This document shows positions 58,501 through 64,000 of a stretch of 64,000 bases of DNA, one piece after another; position 1 is the first letter of the stretch; each line of letters begins with the position of its first letter. Below the pieces are notes generated by a model. The model was not told the DNA's origin. It saw only the letters and a program-made list of their open reading frames with translations, and made no database searches. Source of the stretch: Przewalskia tangutica (taxonomy: Eukaryota > Streptophyta > Magnoliopsida > Solanales > Solanaceae); assembly GCA_029844215.1 (NCBI GenBank), contig CM056723.1, forward strand, positions 2,688,980-2,752,979, read 5' to 3'. The position numbers were made by a program, and so were the translations under genes.

Positions 58501-59173
58501 TGGGTATTATTTAACTAGGGTATTAGATTAGGGTAGTATTAAAATCTAGGAGTTTAATTAGTTTTTAGGCTAGTTAATTAATTAGCTAATTAATTCTAGG
58601 CAAGTGTATTAATTAATTAGTGATAACTTAAATTAACAAATGTGATTAAGATAATTAGGTGCTTCATTAATCTAATTGTTATAATAAATAAATGCGGGCG
58701 TGCTATGCTATTATTTAAAATTTTATTGTTATGCATTATTGCGAAGTTAAATTAAAATTGCATTGAGTTTATATTAAATTACTTAAATGCTGAATGCAAG
58801 TACGATATTTAAGAATCGTTTAAAGCTTTATAAATGTGGTGCTATTAAATGCATATATCAGATTAAAATTGATTTTAAATTACAAATGATTACTAATAAA
58901 TGCGGCTATGCTACCTGACACGACGTTATCGCTAAATTATTTATTTTATGCGTTTATTAATTATATTATTATTTAAGAATTACGACAAAGCTTGAAGTTA
59001 ATAAATGCGAGCGCGGGACTCTAAGTGCTTAAAACTCTATGCGATGCCGTTATTAAAGTATTTATGTTTTATTCGCTGCATTTTATTATAAAAATCCCTA
59101 AAAATTATTTTATAAAATTAGTGTAATTTTATAGTTAATGACTGGACGGGAGGGTCAAAATTGGGTGTCAACA
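55536..59173 (-). mobile_element. 3' LTR of a large Ty3/gypsy retrotransposon (about 3.6 kb)
   Basis: On the minus strand the LTR starts TGTTGACACCCAATTTTGAC at 59173 and ends GGGCGCGACA at 55536, with TG...CA borders. It is preceded by the purine-rich AAAGAGGGACAAC. Plus-strand phrases near the left end (GGAGTCGCCACCTAATTAG, GGGTTAGGCACCCTAAAGGA) are familiar from long Solanaceae gypsy LTRs. The right part (58480-59110) is very AT-rich with TAATTAATTA runs. ATGTC (55531-55535) is the candidate target sequence; its partner would lie beyond the window. A minus-strand frame at 57732-58073 has no recognisable domain. Confidence 0.8.
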
Positions 59174-59190
59174 GTTGTCCCTCTTTGTAT
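59174..59190 (-). other. Polypurine tract of the gypsy element
   Basis: CAAAGAGGGACAAC on the minus strand directly abuts the TGTTGACACC start of the 3' LTR. This is the expected position and composition of the plus-strand primer, and it fixes the element as minus-oriented. Confidence 0.7.
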
Positions 59191-59729
59191 GGAGATGATG
59201 AAAGAATCTTCGGACAAAGACGTTGACTCATAGCCAATTTTGTCTCGATCCTCAGAGTTGAAAGGTTTGGGCAATTAAGCAAGGCTGACGCAAAAATTTT
59301 TAAAAATTGTCCCAGTGTCGAGTTATGACGACACTGGGTTACCATGGTCAAAACACCAAGGCGGGCTAACGCGACTTAGCCGCCCCAAAGGTCGAGTTAT
59401 GATGACACTGGGCTATGGTGCTAAAAATAAAAATAGAAGTAACTGGCTTGAACCTGGGGTGTACCGCTATGGCTTATGGTGCTGGGTTTTATGGTGATGT
59501 GGGACGAGTAGACCGACGCTTGAGGCCGCTTCTGCCATTTGTTGGGAAGGTTGGCCCCCCAACAAATTGCCCCGGTTCGCTGTAAGAGAAAATCCACGTT
59601 GTGCTCCTGCTCCTGCATGCTAAGACTTGAACAAACGGTTAGTGCATAACTGTTAAAATAAAATAATGTAAGAATGTAAATTTTGTGTTGTGGTTGTAGT
59701 CAAATCGTATATGAAATGATGTGATGATA

Positions 59730-59910
59730 CGCCGTCTTGTATGGACGAAATGCAAATGTCACCTTGTATGGGCGTTCTCGTCTTGTATGGACGAGATGCA
59801 AATGACGCCTTGTATGGGCGTTCGCTCAGTATGGACGAGACGTATGACGCCAGATGTATGGCGTTCTCGTCTTGTATGGACGAGATGCATGTGACGCCTT
59901 CTAGGGCATA
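59730..59910. repeat. Minisatellite with TGTATGGACGAGATG unit
   Basis: Alternating phrases TCTTGTATGGACGAGATG and GACGCCTTGTATGGGCGTTC, repeated about four times with variation. It lies between the polypurine tract and gag, where pol would be expected. Confidence 0.75.
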
Positions 59911-60080
59911 GATAAAAATTGTTCTATATATGGAGTTGTGTCGTAATTCATGCGTAATCAAACTAGATGAAATAATTAAAGTGTGAATGATGTAGCCTGT
60001 GGTTTTTGCAAGATGTATTTGATGTAGACTTGTTGCAGTTTGACTTTGTGAGCGAAACTGTTGTATTGGAATGTTGCTAT

Positions 60081-60722
60081 TGACGTCGTTTTCGGACTTG
60101 GCGTCGTTTTGGACTTGTCGTCGTTTTTGGACTTGTTGTGTTGATGACGTCGTTGTGTTGCTGCTGCCCCTGTAGACTAATGCTCAAGAAGGAGTTAGTG
60201 CATAACTGCTAAGACGTAATAATAATAAAGCATGAAATGAGAAAATGCAGCTTGAGAACAGAAAATCGTCCTGCGTAGATGTGATATGCTGATGATGACG
60301 TCGTTTCGGACTTGGCGTCATTTTCAGACTTGGCGTCGTTTTGGACTTGGCGTCGTTTTCAGACTTGTCGTTTTCGGACTTATCGCCGCTTTCGGACGCG
60401 AGTCGCTTTCGGACTGAGTCGCTTTGGACCGACGTCGTTTTGGACGTGGTGTCATTTTCTGACTCGTCGCTTTGGGCGTGGTCGTTTTCGGACTCAGCGT
60501 CGTTTTAGGACGTGGTGTCGTTTTCGGACTCGGCGTCGTTTTCGGACGTGGTGTCGTTTTCGGACTTAGCGTCGTTTTAGGACGTGGCGTCGTTTTGGGA
60601 CGTAGAGTCGTTTCGACCGAGTCGTTTTGGACCGACGCCGTTTTGGACGTGGTGTCGTTTTCGGACTTAGCGTCGTTTTCGGACGTGGCGTCGTTTTCGG
60701 ACGCGGAGTCGTTTTCGGACGA
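60081..60722. repeat. GTCGTTTTCGGAC minisatellite
   Basis: A 60-bp block at 60081-60140 and a long block at 60297-60722 are built of a roughly 20-21-bp unit GTCGTTTTCGGACTTGGC with variants (GGACGTGGT, GGACGCGGA, GGACCGAC). Long open frames on both strands here (for example minus 60324-61019) are simple products of the repeat. Confidence 0.85.
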
Positions 60723-60742
60723 AATACAGATGTTCGTCGTTG

Positions 60743-60890
60743 TTCGTCGTTGTATGGACGAAATGCAGATGTTCGTCGTTGTATGGACGAAATGCAGATG
60801 TTCGTCGTTGTATGGATGAAATGTAGATGTTCGTCGTTGTATGGACGAGATGTAGATGTTCGTCGTTGTATGGACGAAATGTAGATGTTG
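60743..60890. repeat. 29-bp minisatellite
   Basis: Five copies of a 29-bp unit starting TTCGTCGTTGTATGGACGA at 60743, 60772, 60801, 60830 and 60859. The unit shares TATGGACGA with the array at 59730-59910. Confidence 0.9.
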
Positions 60891-62100
60891 TTTTGGAATG
60901 TTATTGTCCTCCTCGCCTCGCTGACTGCAACATTCACTCGCGTAAAAATTGTGAGTTCGGGAGGTCGGCCGATTTGTGTTGGCTCTTGATATTTGCACGC
61001 CGTTGTCTCGTCCGACCATGTAACCGCCCGATTTCGAGTCTCACGAAAATATTTGTTGAAAATATTCTATCTTGAGAAAATACTAGTAGGAAATTATGTC
61101 GATTTTTGAATAGCGACATGTTATGAAACAGAGCGAGCATCCTTATCTGAAATCGGCGGTATATTCTCTCATACTCTCGGTGCTCACGCCACAGCTTTCT
61201 TTTAAAATTTTGTCCCGCTTTGGGACATGGAACCTTCGCAGAAATCGACCATGTCCATTGATGTCATTTGTAGTAAAGTCCTTAAAATTGTCCCAGTTTA
61301 TGTCGATCTTTCAAGCATATGAGATCATATTTGTCAATGTCCTTTCGTGGCGAAGTCCTTAAAATTGTCCCGCTGATCGACGAACCGAGTCGGATATATA
61401 TCGTCGCTCGGCATAATCGCGATAACGCCGTTATGCGGACGTCTTCTTCGTTCTGTAGAATAAATGCTCCTGCAAGCTAAGCTTGAGAAAACGCGTTAGT
61501 GTATACCGCTTAAACAAAATGATAAATATATGAGAAGCGCAATTTTATGGGTAGAGATGTCGTCCCTGATATGCCGGATGAATACTGAGATGTTGTCCTT
61601 GCACGGACTGACGAATTGACATAGTGTCCTTGTTGTGTGCGTGGGTTGCAACTTTGACTTTATGTTCGAGCTGATGCGCTATAATTTGTTGCAGGATTTG
61701 AACTCTGATTGTTGATGTTTGTCTGCTTCTGCTATTTCTGAAGAATTTTGTTGTATTTTCTGCTTCTGCTAGTATGCAGAACTTTGTTGTACCTTCTGCT
61801 AATATGAAGGACCTGCGCTCAAAGAAAAATTTGTGAGTTTTGGGGGGGGCGGTTGATTCGCGTTGACTTTGAAGTTTTGACTCTTGATGTCGGACGCCGC
61901 CTTGTTGGGACTCATAACCCCGCAGTTTCCTACCTTGTCCCAGTTTTGAAAAGGGTGTTTGGCCTAAGGGGGTCTCAATGGAGTTGCTTGTATGTTATGT
62001 GCATTCTTGTTATTTCAGAACGAAGGGAAAGTTTCCTAATGGTGTGACCGAAGCCGATTTAGGCCGCCTACGTATCCCCATGAGGGAATCAGGTCATGAC
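60891..62100. other. Gypsy internal region without readable coding sequence
   Basis: Mixed-composition DNA between minisatellites. GCTTGAGAAAACGCGTTAGT at about 61480 and similar text near 59630 and 60190 (AGTTAGTGCATAACTG) form a dispersed internal repeat. No protease, RT or integrase motif was seen on either strand. Confidence 0.5.
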
Positions 62101-62512
62101 GTAGTTCATTACAAGCGAATATTGGGTAAAATTCTAAAGCGGACCGGCCGATATGGCCGCCACGATCCGCCAGGAATCAGTCGAACGATTTCCAATTACA
62201 AGCAAAAGAACAATTGGGATATTTCTAAGGTGGGACCGGCCGATGTGGCGCCACGATCCGCTGGCGGAATCAGGTCACACGTAGTTCCAATTACAAGCAA
62301 AAGAACAATTGGGATATTTCTAAAAGGTGGGACCGAAGCCGATGTGGCCGCCTACGTATCCGCCAAGGGAATCAGGTCACACGTAGTTCCAATTACAAGC
62401 AAAAGAACAATTGGGATATTTCTAAAAGGTGGGACCGAAGCCGATGTGGCCGCCTACGTATCCGCCAAGGGAATCAGGTCACACGTAGTTCCAATTACAT
62501 ATAAAGGGCAAA
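62101..62512. repeat. Tandem repeat of about 102 bp (units 87-102 bp)
   Basis: The phrase TTACAAGC recurs at about 62109, 62196, 62291 and 62393 and its variant TTACATA at 62495, giving spacings 87, 95, 102 and 102. Each unit contains GATGTGGCCGCCTACGTATC and AATCAGGTCACACGTAGTTC. CCTACGTATCC with AATCAGGTC is a signature of the internal region of Solanaceae gypsy elements. Because 102 is divisible by three, an open frame (plus, 61978-62526) shows a 34-residue repeat, but it is antisense to the element. Confidence 0.85.
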
Positions 62513-62742
62513 ATGCATTAAACTAACTATCTCAGGACTCGGCGGGACGAGGCAGGGGCGCGAGTCCACTTCTCTGTGTCTTAGAGGGCAGGGTCTTCAG
62601 CGGGATCATACCGGATCACATTGTATTTATGTTTCCTTTTCAAAGAACGAAGACTTTAGAGCCCTTCCACGCAGCTTCAGATCTTCTTCTTTGATTTCTG
62701 CAAGGCATGTTTTGATGAATGATCGATTCAGCGCAACAGGCT

Positions 62743-63988
62743 CTAGCTGCGGGCATTTCTCTTCCTCGAGATTGATTGATGATTCAACAACGGTCCTTCC
62801 AAACCGCTTTGTTCAACAATCATGTTAACATAGGCATCATCGTGGTTTGGTAAGTGGTTGTTGTTTATATCGGGAGCTTCTTCAAGTTGGATGACTCCAT
62901 CTTTGATCAATTCCTCGATTTTGTCTTTGAGGTATAACAATCATGTGCCACGCCTCGACACCGGAGTGGTATGCACAATGTTTAGTTTTATCGTGCCTCT
63001 GGAGGTAGGCCCGGGTATTTCGGGAATGGGTGAGTATTCTCGGCTTTCCTTCTCATACACTTGGGCTATGGGTTCGCCTAATGGTGTATAGGTTTTTGTT
63101 GGTTTTCTTCGCATCTACGCGGTTTGGGGTCCGCTGCGGGTTCGTGATTGTGGTAGTATTTTGATATCTTTGGTTGGGTATGGTAAATGTGATATGGGGC
63201 GTAGTCTTGATAATGTGGATTTTGAGTGTTTTGGTTATAGCGGAGGCGTGGATTGTGATACACCGGATGTTGTTCTCGCCTATGCTCCCGAATGACCGCG
63301 ATAGAGGTGATGATCTCTTCTCCTCTCGCGAGGTACCTCCGTGGAATCGACCGCATTGCTCGCTAGTTGCTTGTAGGGTCGCCGGGTTTGTAATCCGCTG
63401 TCTTAATGCCTCTACCACGAAGTCGCCCATTCTTACGACTTCTGCAAAACTTCGCCCAATTACACTGATCATTCTTTCATAATATGTCGAGTCTTTCAAC
63501 GATCGCGACAAACAAAGTGGTCATTTCGCTCTGCCATCGGAGGTCGGACTCGCCGCTTCGACCGCCACCTCGTGCGTATTCTCAAGGTTTCGTGGATTTC
63601 TTTTCAAGCTTCATAAGATAAAATCTGCCCGTGATGTCGATGTTGAATCTAAATCTATCCATGAAATCTTGTGCCATGGCATTCCAACCGCCCCATTTTC
63701 GGTGGTCTTGGCACGTGTACCACCAAATACGCCGGTTAGACTCCTGATGAATAGCTTCATGATGATTGCTGGATTTTTACCAACTCCAATCAATTTATCA
63801 CAATATGACCTTAGATGAGCTCGAGGATTCCCCTTTCCATCGAACATGTCAAATTTGGGCACCTTGTACCCCACAGGTAATTCAACGTCGGGGTGCATGC
63901 ATAAGTTTTCATATTCTAAACCTTCCTCCCCTTTGTTCATTTGAATGCTTTTGAATGCCTCTTTCAAGCTACGGATTTCTTTTGCCAC
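62743..63988 (-). pseudogene. Broken Ty3/gypsy gag, runs off the right edge
   Basis: Minus-strand segments in three frames resemble plant gypsy gag. At 63988-63611: MAKEIRSLKEAFKSIQMNKG, VGYKVPKFDMFDGKGNPRAH, LRSYCDKLIGVGKNPAIIMK and LFIRSLTG, the retrotransposon gag core. At 63511-63053: MISVIGRSFAEVVRMGDFVV. At 62940-62743: LKDKIEELIKDGVIQLEEAP and VNMIVEQSGLEGP. Frameshifts separate them. The 5' end of gag and the 5' LTR lie beyond base 64000. The segment that should hold pol is replaced by the repeats at 59.2-62.6 kb. Confidence 0.82.
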
Positions 63989-64000
63989 ATTTTCATCAGC

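Noticed and set aside
60081..60890. CRISPR-like array
   Set aside because: Units are contiguous without unique spacers, and the window is plant nuclear DNA; these are minisatellites in a retrotransposon.
60324..61019. 231-codon minus-strand frame and the matching plus-strand frames
   Set aside because: They are translations of the 21-bp and 29-bp minisatellites (Pro/Lys/Thr-rich or Gly/Arg/Val-rich), not genes.

Overview
This is a nuclear plant window (AT-rich, intron-rich genes, abundant transposons). It is most likely from a Solanaceae species. That placement rests on many tRNA-related SINEs with TTG-repeat tails, copia and gypsy LTRs, and MITE families of the kind I know from that family. 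I cannot resolve the genus. Nothing suggests bacterial or organellar DNA.

Genes, left to right. A MAK/MHK-type protein kinase lies on the minus strand (404-4771; its 3' end runs off the window). An intronless P-class PPR protein follows (8384-9538, plus). Next are a three-FKBP-domain/TPR immunophilin of the FKBP62/ROF1 type (14387-18697, plus, 13 coding exons) and 40S ribosomal protein S8 (20054-22681, plus, 5 exons). A 5'-truncated bHLH transcription-factor gene (26345-27359, minus) sits beside an intronless histone H4 gene (28292-28603, minus). A CHIP-type U-box E3 ligase (36062-41799, minus, 8 exons) has a 3.5-kb intron full of transposon debris. Last is an AIR12-like DOMON/GPI-anchored protein (44306-45609, plus, 2 exons). 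FKBP62 and CHIP both belong to the HSP90/HSP70 co-chaperone network through their TPR domains. Otherwise the neighbours look functionally unrelated, as is normal for plants.

Mobile DNA fills the rest. At 10.1-12.8 kb a hAT-type element contains a SINE, which itself contains a second hAT element, each level with its own target-site duplication. The same region holds a 300-bp hAT-like MITE and two adjacent Tourist-like MITEs. At 29-34.7 kb an LTR-related block carries a recent direct tandem duplication (1887 and 2172 bp). Each unit carries eight short hairpins that reproduce the tRNA T-arm/B-box. At 45.7-50.4 kb a degenerate Ty1/copia element (minus) is inserted about 50 bp after the AIR12-like stop codon. 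At 53.9-55.1 kb another hAT-type non-autonomous element lies between near-perfect 8-bp duplications. From 55.5 kb to the window end is a large minus-strand Ty3/gypsy element: a 3.6-kb 3' LTR, a polypurine tract, several minisatellites where pol would be expected, and a broken gag at the right edge.

Exon coordinates were derived by hand from reading frames, GT/AG borders and family knowledge. No transcript or database was available. The observation I would follow first is the pair of T-arm hairpin arrays at 30131-30396 and 32305-32570.
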